64,000 nucleotides of DNA from Cladopsammia gracilis (lineage: Eukaryota > Cnidaria > Anthozoa > Scleractinia > Dendrophylliidae). The position numbers and the translations under genes were made by a program. Position 1 is the first letter of the stretch, and each line of letters opens with the position of its first letter. Shown here one piece after another: positions 30,355 through 42,560 of this stretch. The notes under the pieces are model-generated. The model worked only from the letters and a program-made list of their open reading frames with translations, did not search any database and was not told the origin of the DNA. The DNA lies in NCBI GenBank assembly GCA_022457155.1, contig JAJGOT010000259.1:746501-810500 (forward strand), read 5' to 3'.

Positions 30355-30620
30355 ACGGATGCCACCATGACGACGTCATCAAAAAAATGGATTGTAGAGG
30401 ACATATGATCGGGGCATATCGAGTGTGGACAGAGATTCAGTGTGTGGACTTCTGCTTGAGGTTGCATTTCTGCGATAACTATATTTTTCACGGACGAGAA
30501 TACGAAAAAGAAGAACACAACTGTATACTTCTCAAAACTAATGTGACCCATGTTACTGGCAGTGATCGCCTAGAAAAGAAAGAAGGCCTATGTGGAGTTG
30601 TGCGTTCACACGACGAAAAA
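30355..30620 (+). CDS. PAN/Apple-like extracellular exon
   Basis: A 266-bp exon lies between a consensus acceptor (TTTTATTCTTGCAG) and donor (GTAAGT). It reads GCHHDDVIKKMDCRGHMIGA, then VWTEIQCVDFCLRLHFC, a His/Asn-rich stretch with HNCILL, and GLCGVV. Seven cysteines in this spacing resemble the Cys-rich part of PAN/Apple modules, which occur in secreted and cell-surface proteins of cnidarians. Upstream and downstream exons are not confidently found; the degraded similar exon at 27178 may belong to the same gene. The product is therefore incomplete. Confidence 0.5.
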
Positions 30621-30728
30621 GTAAGTCCAGTGAAACCTGTGCGGTATGATTCATAATTCTGACGGTGATCACCTACATCAGTCATATAAGCGGCTTCGTA
30701 GTTATATTGTACTGTTCTGCATTGTACT

Positions 30729-30874
30729 GGCCCCGGTTTTTCAAAAGGTGGATAGCACTATCCACCGGATAAATCACTATCCAGCGGATAACACAAAGGA
30801 TTTGGTTAATACTTATCCCCTGGATAGTGATTTATCCGGTGGATAGCGCTATCCACCTTTTGAACAACTGGGTC
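30729..30874. mobile_element. MITE with GGTGGATAGC inverted arms
   Basis: CAAAAGGTGGATAGCACTAT at the left is mirrored by ATAGCGCTATCCACCTTTTG at the right, and ATAAATCACTATCCA occurs inverted inside. The arms are nearly complementary over about 55 bp. The ends are GGCCCCGG and CTGGGTC. Confidence 0.75.
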
Positions 30875-30919
30875 CTGTACTCTACTGTATGGTACTGTTT
30901 TGCATTGTGAAATAGTTGT

Positions 30920-31130
30920 ATCGTACTGTACTGCACTGCACTGCACTGCACTGCACTGCACTGCACTGCACTGCACTGCACTGCACTGCACTGCACTGCA
31001 CTGCACTGCACTGCACTGCACTGCACTGCACTGCACTGCACTGCACTGCACTGCACTGCACTGCACTGCACTGCACTGCACTGCACTGCACTGCACTGCA
31101 CTGTACTGTACTGTACTGTACTGTACTGAC
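30920..31130. repeat. Pentanucleotide CTGCA array, 34 perfect copies
   Basis: Positions 30931-31100 are exactly 34 uninterrupted CTGCA units. The array is flanked by CTGTA variants, with five copies at 31101-31125 and about two on the left. Long open frames on both strands here are a trivial result of the repeat. Confidence 0.95.
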
Positions 31131-32346
31131 TTTAAACAGATCATCCTGTATTTCAGAAAAAGATACCTCAGTAACTATTTGAAGCTGATTCCGGCAGAAT
31201 CCCACTAAACTATTTGTAACTAAACTCTCTATAAGGCGGCCACCTCTCTAATGCAGATCAATGCAGACAGCTAGAGCTAGTCCCTAGGGTGAGCTAGTCC
31301 CGAGGGTGAGCTGGTCCCGAGGGTGTCCAGCTAAGCGAGAGTTCACTGTATAGTTGATTTGTTAATTTCATAATTTTCACTTTTGTGAGTGAAAGAGTTT
31401 TTCATATCAGTGTTTGTTTTTATTTTAGACTCCCCGAGACTTTCTTTTAGGAACAAGCCACTGTCCAGAGTTGGAAAACGGCAGTAAACTTCCAAATGAA
31501 CATATGAATGGCCAATAAACGATCTATAAGTTATACAGGTTATAAAGCATCTCGTGTAAGATATTCCTTTTTTAAAGTTAAGACGTGACATGATAGTAAC
31601 ACGTCATCATGATAAATATTTCTAGACCCTTGTATGTAGAAAGTAGAATATTTTTGAAAACCACGTGATTAATAAAAAGATTACGCTTTGTCATGTTGGA
31701 TACCCCGAATCATTCAACTGTGTGTAGAGTGCAGAGTAGCTACGGGTATATTAAATAATAATAATCTTTATTGAGGAAAACTCTTTCACATCAGTGATTT
31801 TCAAAAAGGACCTCGATTAAGACTAAGAGAAGAAAACACGACGATAAGAAGAAGAAGACTAAGAAAAGAAAACACGACGATAGATTTCTTAACATTTACA
31901 TCCAATTCACCAGATAAATCCATTGGATATTAAAACGCGCCTTTTAACGTGTTAATATAACAATGAAAAAATAATAATGAAACATAATTTAAGCGTAATG
32001 CTCCCCGTCTCTGCCTGTACTTGAGGCAACACGCGCCAAAAACAATATGGAGAGATTAAAATCAATATGGAGATGAAAAACCTTACCATGTTACTCTGAG
32101 AGTTGCCAGCTGCAACCAATCAAATCTATTCATTTTGAGACGCGATTACTCACGCTAACATTACCATGAATATACCAATCACAGGGAAGAAACAGGTAAC
32201 ATTACTACCAAGGAATAACAGATCTTTCTTAGATCGTGTTAATGTAAGCAAAAAACTTGCCGAGAAGTAAAGAAAGCACTTAGAATTAGGGAACAGTGAA
32301 AATTAGAAACTCTTTTCTTGGCATTGCATGTAAAATAGATATCAAT

Positions 32347-32517
32347 AGGCCATTTCCGAGTAACGTTATGCCTCGTTGTCAAAGCGAGGCTAGGTGCACA
32401 ACCTTTCACATGGAAATGAGTTTTTATTCAAATGCAAATAAAACTCATTTCCATATGAAAGGTTGTGCACCTAGCCTCGCTTTGACAAAGAGGCATAACG
32501 TAACACGGAAATGGCCT
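32347..32517. mobile_element. MITE with about 75-bp inverted arms
   Basis: AGGCCATTTCCG and CGGAAATGGCCT form the ends. The inner arms include TAACGTTATGCCTC, CAAAGCGAGGCTAGGTGCAC and TGGAAATGAG and are almost fully complementary. I do not see a certain target duplication. Confidence 0.8.
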
Positions 32518-33254
32518 GGTGAATTTTGTCTCGGCTGACGAGCATTGTTTATGTTTGAACTTAAATTAGTCATAAGGTCACCACTGAAGCTCAAATGCTC
32601 ATCGCTTATGACAACATACATGTCAGCCACGCTAACATTACCATGAATAAACCAATCACGACAGAGCGAAGGCGTGCGCCAAACTTGAGTAACTTTCGGC
32701 TTAATACTTTTGTATATTTTCGCTACTGATGTTCATTGCTTATCTCTTCAAACAACACCATCCAACGAGTAATGTTAAACACAATGTGAACACACCGATC
32801 ATAAAAGAAAGAGCATTACAATATAATAGAAAAGCGCGCCACCTTCAGTTTCTCAAAAGTTGTTACAAGACGGAATGATACAGCGAAAAAGTGAGAAGGC
32901 TATAATTTAAATTATTTCTACGTTAAGATTTTCTTTTTGTTGTTAATTATCACCAATATCGGGTAGTAAAAAGAAAGTGAGTTTCATCTTCAATTTGATT
33001 GGACCCACATATAGAACAGATTCTATTGTCTTTAGTAACTTGGTTATATAATATGTTTTTAAATTAAAGGCGTAGCGGTATCTAATAAATCAGAATTAAA
33101 GTTAGTCAAATAAAACTATATATTCAGACATTTCCATAAGATCAGAGTGAAAGCTATTACTGTAATATGGACAGCGGACACTAAATGTCAGTGGCATAGA
33201 GTAAATTCATAGAAAATTTACATCTTTATTATGAACTGCAGTACAAATGGTCGA

Positions 33255-33487
33255 CAGTTCTCTAATACGGACACCTCTTTTATACGGTCACCTCTCTAAT
33301 ACAGACACCTCTCTAATACAGACACCTCTCTAATACAGACACCTCTCTAATACGGACACCTCTAATACATACACCTCTCTAATACAGACACCTCTATAAT
33401 ACAGACACCTCTCTAATACAGACACCTCTCTAATACAGACACCTCTCTAATACAGACACCTCTCTAATACAGACACCTTTCTAATAC
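33255..33487. repeat. 17-bp minisatellite ACACCTCTCTAATACAG
   Basis: About a dozen copies of a 17-bp unit, some shortened. Related shorter runs occur at 33890-33960 and near 31230. A reverse-oriented version (AGAGAGGTGTC) lies at 49040-49150 in an F-box gene intron. Confidence 0.85.
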
Positions 33488-35148
33488 AACAACAAAACAG
33501 ACAAAACAACAAACATGATTTTTTCATTTTTCCCGTTCGGGAGTACTCAACATAATAATTTTGGTTTGATGCAGACCTGGTTCTATAGTTATGTACATCG
33601 GTCGTTAGTCTGAACATACTTCTCAGATTACTTGGAACAGTTTGGTGATAAACGTCATGCATCAACAGCGAAAGACGTTCAAAATTTAAAAAGGTTATGG
33701 TAGAGTCCTCGTTTGCTGGAAGAAGGGAATAGCATGGTCCGCAGGTTTAGCGAAAAATATCACTCGAAGAGCTCTTCAGTCTGAAGAATCAATAATTTAT
33801 TTGTATGAACTTTAGCACCTTGGCCCCAAGCACATATACCATAGGTTAGATAGGGCGGAATTAGGGACTGAAAGATAGTCAAGAGCGTTTGACACCTCTG
33901 TTTGACACAGACACCTCTCTAATACAGACACCTCCCTAATACGGACACCTCTCTAATGACAGTCACCGTACCTTTGGTGTCCACATAAGAGAAGTTCCGC
34001 CCATTTTCATAAATTTTGTGATAAGTATCACTTGTGGTTCCATAAAGAATGCCTCAACCTTGAGGAAAATGACAACTCTTATGCAGTGGTTTTGCAGATA
34101 TTGTTTTCAAAGTATAACACGTCTTTCACAGTAGTCAGCTCTACTTGTATCCTTATCAGATTAACCAAAAATATTTGAATTATTAAAATGTCTGATTGTG
34201 ACTGCATTTTGGTATACTCTAAAGAACACGTTCATGTTTCATGCAATAAAATATTTAGATTTCACTTTGTTTCGAACTTATGGTCTGGTAGTACTAGGAA
34301 AGGCTTTGTGACAAATGATAAATAAAAATGGAGATGGGAGGCAACTGTATTCGTGAGCAACCTAAAAGATACAGCGAGGTGTGGCGATGGGAAAAAAGGC
34401 GAGGAAACTGGGGAGAGAGCGAAAGAACCCACTCGCATTATTTTTAGCCTGCGTAGCTGGCGGAGCCGATGCTTCATTCATATGGAAATATGACGAACAA
34501 AGAGTTCTAATCCCAAAAGGTTTGAATTGGGTACAACAATGCGTTAGCCGAATTTGTCTATTTTCCCGCGCGTGGCGAAAACAGTATCCCGGTATAATAA
34601 TCCTGCCAGCTACGCATTAGGGACTTTGAGATACGGTGACTACGGACTACGGACTACGGACGGGACGAAAATTAGGACTGGGACGAGACACATGTGCGGC
34701 TCGCAAGCAAACTCACGACGGTTGCGTAGTCGGCAAATTTCACGTAGTGTGATTAAGGTAAGTACGGAGTCATAAAAAATGTATGAAAAACGGAAGTTTT
34801 AAATTAGATTAATATTGACTGAGGAGTTCCTTTTTTTAACTAAAAACCACATCTGGAGCAATTTCAAGTGCTTTTGAACTCAAAAAAGCGCCGACCGCCA
34901 ACCGCCACAATGTTTAACTTAAGCTTATATTCACACGAGCAACAAAACTAATGATGTTAACACTCTCTTTGAACTGTACCGGAAGCCCTCGGCCAAACGA
35001 GGAAGATCTTCCTTGCTCAAAAACGTCGAAACAAAAACCTTATTTTCATGCGCCTTCCAAGCAGGCTATCCCAGTATGGATATGATGGATTAACTGAATT
35101 GTATATAGGCATCAAATTCTTCTTCGTTTCATCTACTAAAGTGTACAC

Positions 35149-35384
35149 CTGGGGGCCGTTTCTCGAAAGACCCGGCAATTACCGGGCCCGGAAAGCTGTT
35201 TTATTTTCTTTGAAGATCGAAGTTTCAAACGTTTTGTAGATAATACGATAAAACTATCAGTTAGCAAAACAAAATGGCCTGGTTTGTTCGCTAGGACCTG
35301 CGCTTTTATTCTTTAGATTTTGATTTCAATATTTGGCTTCGGGTCCGAAAAGTTACCGGGAGTTTCGAGAAACGGGCCCCAGGG
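35149..35384. mobile_element. MITE with CGTTTCTCGAAA inverted ends
   Basis: The left end CCTGGGGGCCGTTTCTCGAA is matched by the reverse complement of the right end (CCTGGGGCCCGTTTCTCGAA). Inside the ends CCCGGCAA/TTACCGGG extend the pairing. The interior has no coding capacity. Confidence 0.75.
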
Positions 35385-36008
35385 CATTTTGTACCTTTCT
35401 AAAAGACATATTTTGTACACAAAATATAAAAACAAAGCGAGCTTCCTCTGGAGTTTAGTTCGCAGTTTGTATTTCTTTGTTCGTAGACCGTTGTCTGGGG
35501 GTGAAGTCCGCGTCACCGGGCTTAACTTCGTATTCTGTCGCGCCACTCGTTGTGTACTCGGCCCAGTGCTCCATGGAAAGAAAAACGTGCGTCCAACCGT
35601 AGTTCGTAGTCGCCTTATCTTAAAGTCCCTTGCGAACAAGCTCTCGGACTCGGGTTCCCCTCCACCAAACCGCCTGAGCCAGAGAGCCTGTCTGAGAGCT
35701 CTGCTCGAATGCGCAGGTCCTGCGAACAGAGCTCTCCGGCACGCGAACGAGCATTCTTGTTGCTTTCATAATATGGGAGCCCTCCCCCGGGAATCAACTC
35801 AGTTGATGCTAGTTTCACTCGCATACAGACTAGCCTATACTAGACTTGCTTTTTAAATGTTGTACATTCTCACTGGTCGCCAAGAAATGACAGAAATCAA
35901 ATCAATGGCTTCACGCGTCCCTTAACTGATCTACTTTGGGCCGTCACGCAACGGTTATCCCCACCTCTGGGGACGTAACGAACCAAGCATTAAGGAGACC
36001 ACATTGGG

Positions 36009-36729
36009 TTAAGGTTACAGTATACCTTCAGATCGAAAATTTATTGAATTTTTTTTTTTTTTTTTGGCGTCAAAATAAAGTTTACAGAATGAACTTTCAT
36101 CCAAAAAAAAAAATTATCGAAAAATAGTGAAAATTGACGGAGAAATGACGGTATAACTTTTGTGGGCGGCGTTTGTTTATGAAGCGATATGTTTTTTAAG
36201 CGCTGTTCAGTCTCAAAGTTAATTTTTCGTTTGTTGGGGACACTTTAAAGAGCTCCAACTCAAAGGGAACTTGTTCGATTTTCCTCAAATTTGGACAGAA
36301 GCTACGCTAACATATAATCAACAAAAATGTGTCGGCTAATTCCTTATTTCCGAAAACGTTTTCGTCAAGAGCCATTTCCGTGCGATCATTCCAATTTTTT
36401 TTCTCCCTTTTTCGAAAATATTCTGTAACTTTTCACTGCAATTGAATATGGGAAATCGCCGACACGTTTTTTTAGCGCTTCGTCTCCGGAAACCCGAGAA
36501 CAAACAAATAATCGCTTTGAGTTATAGCGTTTTAAAGCTGATTAGGACTTTCGAATTTAGACGCCGTAAAAAATTGGACAATTCATTTTATTACCAAATG
36601 GTTTCCATATTTAGATAGCCAGCTCTATAAGCTTTAATTTGATATCTGGGTTTAGGTATATTAAGCGTAATCTTAAGACGCTAGAGCTGTTATACTGGAG
36701 ACACCCCCGAAGGTACACTGTGACCTTAA
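36009..36729. mobile_element. TTAA-flanked non-autonomous element, about 713 bp
   Basis: Inverted ends GGTTACAGTATACCTTC and GAAGGTACACTGTGACC lie inside TTAA duplications (36009-36012, 36726-36729). The interior is AT-rich and has no convincing reading frame. TTAA target use suggests piggyBac-type mobilisation. Confidence 0.75.
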
Positions 36730-37179
36730 AAGAAATCAGCGAACGAGGCGAGTTTTTACCCTGTTTAACACAAAGGCACCTTCTAGTCGTAGGCTAATTA
36801 AGAAGACAGACGCTCGGAATTTCGGTTTCTATACCGGAAGTCTTAGTGGAGGAAGCAAAAGAAAATGTCGAGTTTCTTTCTTTCTTTCGTTTTTTTTTTT
36901 ACAGTATTTAATTTTGGCATTTCCACCTGTTTCCTATTGTCTGCCGTGGGGCATAAACCGGTTTAACATTCATTCATTTGTCGATTGTCTATTAAACCTG
37001 CTCGTATAACTAGTAAGCTAGTTGCTCATTTGTTGTTTTTGTTTGACCAGCTGCTGCTATAAATGATTAGCATTTTAGTAACTTATTACATATTCTAGAC
37101 GACAAAAGAAAGCAATAACACCACATACGCCCAGCCATTTATTCGTTTCCCTCCGTGATTACCGCACGAAATTGTAAAC

Positions 37180-38655
37180 ATGCCTGAAAGGTCATTGAAA
37201 GGCTGGTTTAAGCTCGCTTTTCAGCTGTTAGTCAGCCAACAATGGGACAAGGTGAAAGACATCGTCGAAGACAACGATGCTACATACAGATGGCTCAAAG
37301 AGCAGATTCTCTCGGAAATTCGCAGCATTGAAAACAAGGCCTTTCGCAGTTTCCTCGGTTCTGCAGCTCTCAACATCCGCGACAGGCTAATCTCGCTGAA
37401 ATACGTGAACCCTGACGAAGATACGTTCAATAAAGTGCAGTTTTGGCTGAAACACCAGACGGGTAAAATGGTGCTGGAAGATAGCGACAACTCTACCGAT
37501 GATCGAGTGACTGCGTGCAAAATTGCTCTGCTCGAAGCTTCGTTCATTTACTTTGACGAACCCCAGGTCGTGGCTAACTACTTTCGTTTTCTGCTGGGAA
37601 AACTGCAGGGAGTTGACGGAGTGTATTCTGCAATTGAAGAGAAAAACAACCCCAGCCTGTTATCGCAAGTAAAGTCCATCGACGATGCAGCCAAGGGGTA
37701 CATTTTGAGTCTGGGTCAAGAGCTCGGTGATTGGCCCGAATTTGATATCCCCGCCGAGACCGTACCTGGCGACAAGCCCGATTATAAGCCCCCAGAGATA
37801 TGGTGCTTTGGTGATTATGGTATGGCCGTTGGGCAGATGAGTTACCCCGAGAAAGTGGCTATAGATAAAGAGGGTCAGTTCCTTGTGCTCGAGGAGGACG
37901 TCATCGGAATGGGAGGCATTGTGACTATACAGAGAATTCAGTTGTTCAATGCCAAAGGAAAATTCTTACGATGCCTGCTGAAAAGAGGAGAAGGGAAGGT
38001 CAATGGCATGGCGGACTTCTGCCTCAGCAAAGATGGCGGCATTCTGGTCGCGGATCAAGAAGAAGGAGGAGTTGGCAGGATTCAGATCTTTGATTACGAA
38101 GGAAATCAGCTTCTGCAAATCACGGGACAGCCAGAGGTTGATGCGCCAGAGAATTTTCCCAGGTTCACACACATTGCAACTGATCCCGACGGCCGAATTA
38201 TCGCCGGAGATATTTCGGGTCAGCGCATCCACATCTTCGGTACCGACGGTAAGATCGTCACCAAGTTCGGAAAGTTTGGTCGAAATGAAGGAGAATTCCA
38301 AGCCATCAATAACGTGAGCTGTGACGACAAAGGAAAAATTTACGTCTCAGATTCAGCCTTGAAGAGGATCCAAGTGTTTGATGGTGAAGGGAACTTCCTG
38401 TGCACATTTGGTCCAAGCGGCACTCAGTTGAGATACATGCTGTTTGATGTTGCCAGAGGTGAGGTGTATGGAGCCGACTACGAAAACCATAAAATCAGAG
38501 TGTACTCCATGGATGGGGAGCCGCTGAGGGAGCATGGCACATACGGCACCGCCCTGAATGAGTGCTGGTTTCCATACGGTCTGGCTCAGATGCCTGATGG
38601 CAGGATAGCTATTGCTGAGAGAGAAAACCATAGGATCACAGTATTGAAGATATAA
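37180..38655 (+). CDS. NHL-repeat beta-propeller protein
   Basis: A single exon encodes 491 residues from ATG 37180. Residues 1-200 are mostly helical and contain no RING, B-box or coiled-coil signature. Residues from about 206 to 491 form about six NHL-type blades, with recurring patterns such as YPEKVAIDKEGQFLVLE, DDKGKIYVSDSALKRIQVFD and FPYGLAQMPDGRIAIAEREN. NHL propellers bind proteins or RNA, and in TRIM-NHL proteins are joined to a ubiquitin ligase module that is absent here. The substrate is unknown. The reading frame is intact. A partial copy of its last coding segment lies about 115 bp downstream (38771-38819), a sign of local duplication. Confidence 0.88.
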   Translation: MPERSLKGWFKLAFQLLVSQQWDKVKDIVEDNDATYRWLKEQILSEIRSIENKAFRSFLGSAALNIRDRLISLKYVNPDEDTFNKVQFWLKHQTGKMVLEDSDNSTDDRVTACKIALLEASFIYFDEPQVVANYFRFLLGKLQGVDGVYSAIEEKNNPSLLSQVKSIDDAAKGYILSLGQELGDWPEFDIPAETVPGDKPDYKPPEIWCFGDYGMAVGQMSYPEKVAIDKEGQFLVLEEDVIGMGGIVTIQRIQLFNAKGKFLRCLLKRGEGKVNGMADFCLSKDGGILVADQEEGGVGRIQIFDYEGNQLLQITGQPEVDAPENFPRFTHIATDPDGRIIAGDISGQRIHIFGTDGKIVTKFGKFGRNEGEFQAINNVSCDDKGKIYVSDSALKRIQVFDGEGNFLCTFGPSGTQLRYMLFDVARGEVYGADYENHKIRVYSMDGEPLREHGTYGTALNECWFPYGLAQMPDGRIAIAERENHRITVLKI

Positions 38656-38770
38656 GGTGAGAAAGCAGTTAACAGTGCGGGCTCTAGCCTGAGTAGGGGT
38701 CAATGGGGGGAGGGTTAACAGGGAGGTTTTTACCTAGGGTTGGTAGTGGTTCTCAGATTAACGATTGTAA

Positions 38771-38819
38771 AGTAGGAATTGCTGAGAGAGAAGACCATCG
38801 AATCACAATATTGAAGATA
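38771..38819 (+). pseudogene. Duplicated 3' fragment of the NHL gene
   Basis: GGAATTGCTGAGAGAGAAGA and the following sequence to TATTGAAGATA repeats the end of the NHL coding sequence (38607-38653) with a few substitutions. It lacks the original stop, reading TATGTGC in place of TATAAGG. It is too short to be a functional gene. Confidence 0.75.
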
Positions 38820-39512
38820 TGTGCTAAGATAGAAAATAACAGGAAAGTTTTAACCTGGGGTGGGAGTCGGAAGTAATAGGGCGCATATATGACTTGGCTT
38901 TGATGCCCGAAGCGGAGTGTTTATCAGTGACGTCACCGCTCGAGATAGGGTTCAGCCTTGACCAGACCTGGAGACGGAACGCCTTGGAGTCTGGAGCTAT
39001 AGGCTGTGCCCGACTATCCGCTATAATTACAGCGTGTTTGTCTGATTTGTTTTGATGATTCCGATTATAAAAATTTTTTGCAGACACTTGACCAGAGGGA
39101 CGGCAAAACTGGAGAGAGATTGGATAACAGAAGAATTACAGACTGTTAAATGAAGATAACACAGAATAAATGATAAATCGTCAGTTTTCTTGAAATTTAA
39201 ATTTGTTAATTAGAATTATTTATCAGATGGACAACATAGGAGACAAATAACATGAGACAATGAGTACGGTTAGATGATTATAAACTGTTTGGAGGTTGAG
39301 ACCCCATTGGGCTATCGGGATGGGGATAGGGAATACAGGATACTAAAAGAAAATCCAGCATATATATTGAGCAACACATTTGGCATACGGGGATATTAAG
39401 ATAAGTTGATACTAATATATAAACTGCATGGCTTTATGTATTTAACACGAAGAGCACTAAGCAGTAAGTAAATATAAACTGTTTTTTGTGCTATCTGTTT
39501 TATCTGACAAAC

Positions 39513-39941
39513 TACAGTAAAAACCCGCATACAAGAACATGTGGATTAAGAACACCCAGGTTGAAATTTGATAAAAAAAGGAGCATATATATAAGAGCAC
39601 ATTCAGCCTGAAAATTGAAAATTGTTCTTATATATAAAAACTCTTCCCTTTTCAGTTTAATAGAATAAACAGTGTCTGTAGCTTTACTGTGGTATTGCAC
39701 TAAGATCTCTGTATAAATGCTAGTAATTTCACTTGCTGTGTATAGCAAATGTACAACAACTGTATTTGGAATTAAGTCCTATAATTATATGAAAAATATG
39801 CAATATATGCGTTTGGCCTGTCGTTCTTAAGAACACTTAAGAACACTTTCAGGCTGATTTCACCTAAAATACCCGATATATAAGAACCCAATCAGCCTGA
39901 ACCCCGAAAATGGGTGTTCTTGTATGCGGGTTTTTACTGTA
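39513..39941. mobile_element. Tc1/mariner-type MITE (425 bp)
   Basis: The element at 39515-39939 starts CAGTAAAAACCCGCATACAA and ends with its reverse complement, inside TA duplications. Internal inverted segments (AAGAACA/TGTTCTT, TCAGCCTGAA/TTTCAGGCTGA) add to the fold. CAGT-type ends and a TA target fit Tc1/mariner non-autonomous elements. Confidence 0.85.
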
Positions 39942-42199
39942 TAGCGCGAAAAACGATATTTATATGCGGAATATTCTGCTTGCTAGTGGCAAGAAGAACG
40001 ATGTCAAATTAACCACGCACAGTAGGAGACATCTAAACTCAAAAAAGAACTGAAATAACATTTTTCCTGTTTTATTCTACTAGAATGGTTTACAGCATTG
40101 AGAATTAAAAAATAAACTTCTTGGCAGTTACTGGTTATTCGAGTAGCCTGACACAGGCTAGATGGTCAGAGATGAGCCTATTTCCCCCTCTTTTATTATC
40201 TAATCTCTTGCAACACAATCCTGTACTAGTGGACCCTGAATAACAGTCAATTTTCAACCCCATTAATCGTCAACAAATAAACGAACCACTAGCTTCTTAC
40301 GTGTATGGAGTTGTGCCGTTGCGAGACAAATCCAGACTCCGCACCGTTTTCTTCCACGAAAATACGCTTATAAATCCTAGCTGATCTTTTTTCACTCGTC
40401 CTCAAAACGACATTTTTTTTTATCACTCCAATTTATTTTCCTAGTCTGATGCACGTCGAATGCACGTATCTTGGTTTCGGAAAACGTCGAGGGTGGTCCT
40501 CGGTCGTTTGTTTTGACCCCACCCGGGCGCATTTTATCCGAATATCTACTCAGGCGAATTTCCTAGATAACAGTCTGATAACAAAAATAAATTGCTAAAA
40601 ATAAAATCACAACTGCTTTAGGATGTTTTAATTTAGAGTTGCAATCTAGTTACTTCAGGCCATTGGACGAGTTGAAACCAGATTCCGTCACAGTTCCGTT
40701 CATTCGAGAGTCACTTGCAACAATATGCAAAATATTTCACATTGTGGTTTGAGTAGCAAACACTTAATGATATTTTTACTGATGCGACGCAAGTGAAAAG
40801 AAAACAAATTAAACAAAACAAGCAAAAGAATACAAAGGAATTAATAGCATTGAGTTAAGTTTATCCGGTGATGCCACGGAATGGCTCCATTTTGTCTGTC
40901 TCGATCTCATACCGAAAAAGGTCTTTGCAACAATAACTGACCAATCAGGAAAGCCCTTAATGCTGAATTCGCGCTCATTCGCGCCATTTTTGGACGCTGG
41001 TGGAAAGACGATTCCAAACACAGAGCCCAAGTGAAGAAAATCACCGTTTTTACCTCTCAAAAAGGATCTAGGTAAGCACTAAAACTTCGAACACCCTAAA
41101 TTTCACTTTAAAATGTGTTAATTAGGCTTTCACTATCACTTCACAAATCTCAAATCGACTTTTGAGTTTTATCAACGAAATGGCGTTCGTTTCTCAAAAC
41201 TACACAAGACTGACGTTAGCTTAAGTTGGTGCAAAATAAATTAACCTCGTTTGTTTTAAAAAATTAAAAGAATTTTAGCATTGAAATTTTCAAATCTATG
41301 GTAATTTGATATTTGATAAACTCTTTCGGACCCAAAATGTTTTTGGGAGGCAGTTCAGAAACTCGTGCATGAGCGCAAAACTTTCCGGATTCCTGAAGGT
41401 GTTGTTAGTTTAATACTATAAACGACATTTATTCGAGCTTCCTTTCCAGGAAATATTAAGCTAATTCAATCAAGTGGAAAAAGGAGTTATCATTGAATAC
41501 TTTAAGAAATGATTTAATCTTTTGTCATGCCAATTTTTTTCAAATGAAACTTGCCGCAGCAAATTAAACAGGAAGGCAAAAAATCTGAGTTGTATCATCG
41601 GATTACAGAACAGAACAGAAAACCTGACTAGAATAAATTACACGGCGATTAACTGCATTTCAAAGTAGTTACATCATCCCACCACACTAAAACTTTATCA
41701 AAAGGTGTAACTTGTGAACAACTGATTTTGAACTCAAAGGTAAGAGAATTTCTCTTTTTCACGACGATCACAGCATTATTAATAGTTTTGTCAAGCTTAC
41801 TAAGTGGCGATAACAAACTGCCATTTTGGACCATCTCATTTACATGTGTCATATTTAACCTGGGCTACGAAACATTGGAAACTGAATAATTTTCGTTTTA
41901 AGTGCAAAACTCAATGAAATGTTGGGCCTTTGTAAGAGTTTACGTTTAGCGCAACATTTCCAAAAGAACGTACATAAAGTTTGATGTGGAAATTTCACTA
42001 AAATTTACGTAAAACTTGTATCTCTCCGAATCTTTCAATATACGCATGAATGAGGCATTTAATCTTATATACTGGAACGGTTTTCTTAGCAATTTTTATT
42101 TCATTTTCAGCAAAAGATACCAACTTTAATAAAATAATAGCGGTACTTTGCAGTGGTGCTATCTATTTTTCTGTACGCTGGGTTAAATTTGAATCTTTC

Positions 42200-42560
42200 T
42201 TGGATGAAATCCCAACTTGGGACCATTCAAATGAAAGCTACTGAGAAATATTTTCATGTAAAATTTTGAGTCTGTGGATGAAATCCTACAGTGCTACCAT
42301 TCAAATGAAAGCTATTGAGCAGTACTTTCCTATGGTACTGTTTATTATGCTCCACAAGGTGGTTCTGACTTTTTATTCTGTGGTAAAATGTACTTTCCTG
42401 TGGTGCTGTTTATTATGCGATACAAGGTGGTTCTAACTTTTGATTCTGTGGATGAAATCTTACAGCTGTGTGACCATTCAAATGAAAGCTACTGAGCAGT
42501 CTCTCCAGTATCGCTGTTTCTTATACTGTACAAAGTGGTTCTAAGTTGCAGAAGTTTGAG
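42200..42560. repeat. Dispersed satellite, forward cluster
   Basis: Three or more diverged units of about 110-130 bp carry GTGGATGAAATC, CATTCAAATGAAAGCTA, TACTGTTTATTATGC and ACAAGGTGGTTCTAA. The same unit appears reversed at 51085-51460 and as a fragment at about 8913-8955. Confidence 0.75.

Larger units (their letters stand above)
30621..37179. other. Repeat-rich intergenic region
   Basis: Besides the separately listed elements, a direct repeat AAAACACGACGATA lies at 31832-31845 and 31869-31882 and a weak inverted repeat GCGTAGCTGG/CCAGCTACGC lies at 34453-34616. No host gene is supported, apart from the promoter region expected just before 37180. Confidence 0.55.

Noticed and set aside
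30806..31208. Long open frames on both strands over the CTGCA array
   Set aside because: They are a direct result of a stop-free pentamer repeat and are not evidence of coding.
33255..33487. CRISPR-like regular short repeats
   Set aside because: The unit is 17 bp with no unique spacers and the DNA is from an animal; it is a minisatellite.
35313..35856. Overlapping 108- and 178-codon frames
   Set aside because: They overlap a MITE terminus and each other on opposite strands, with no family resemblance.
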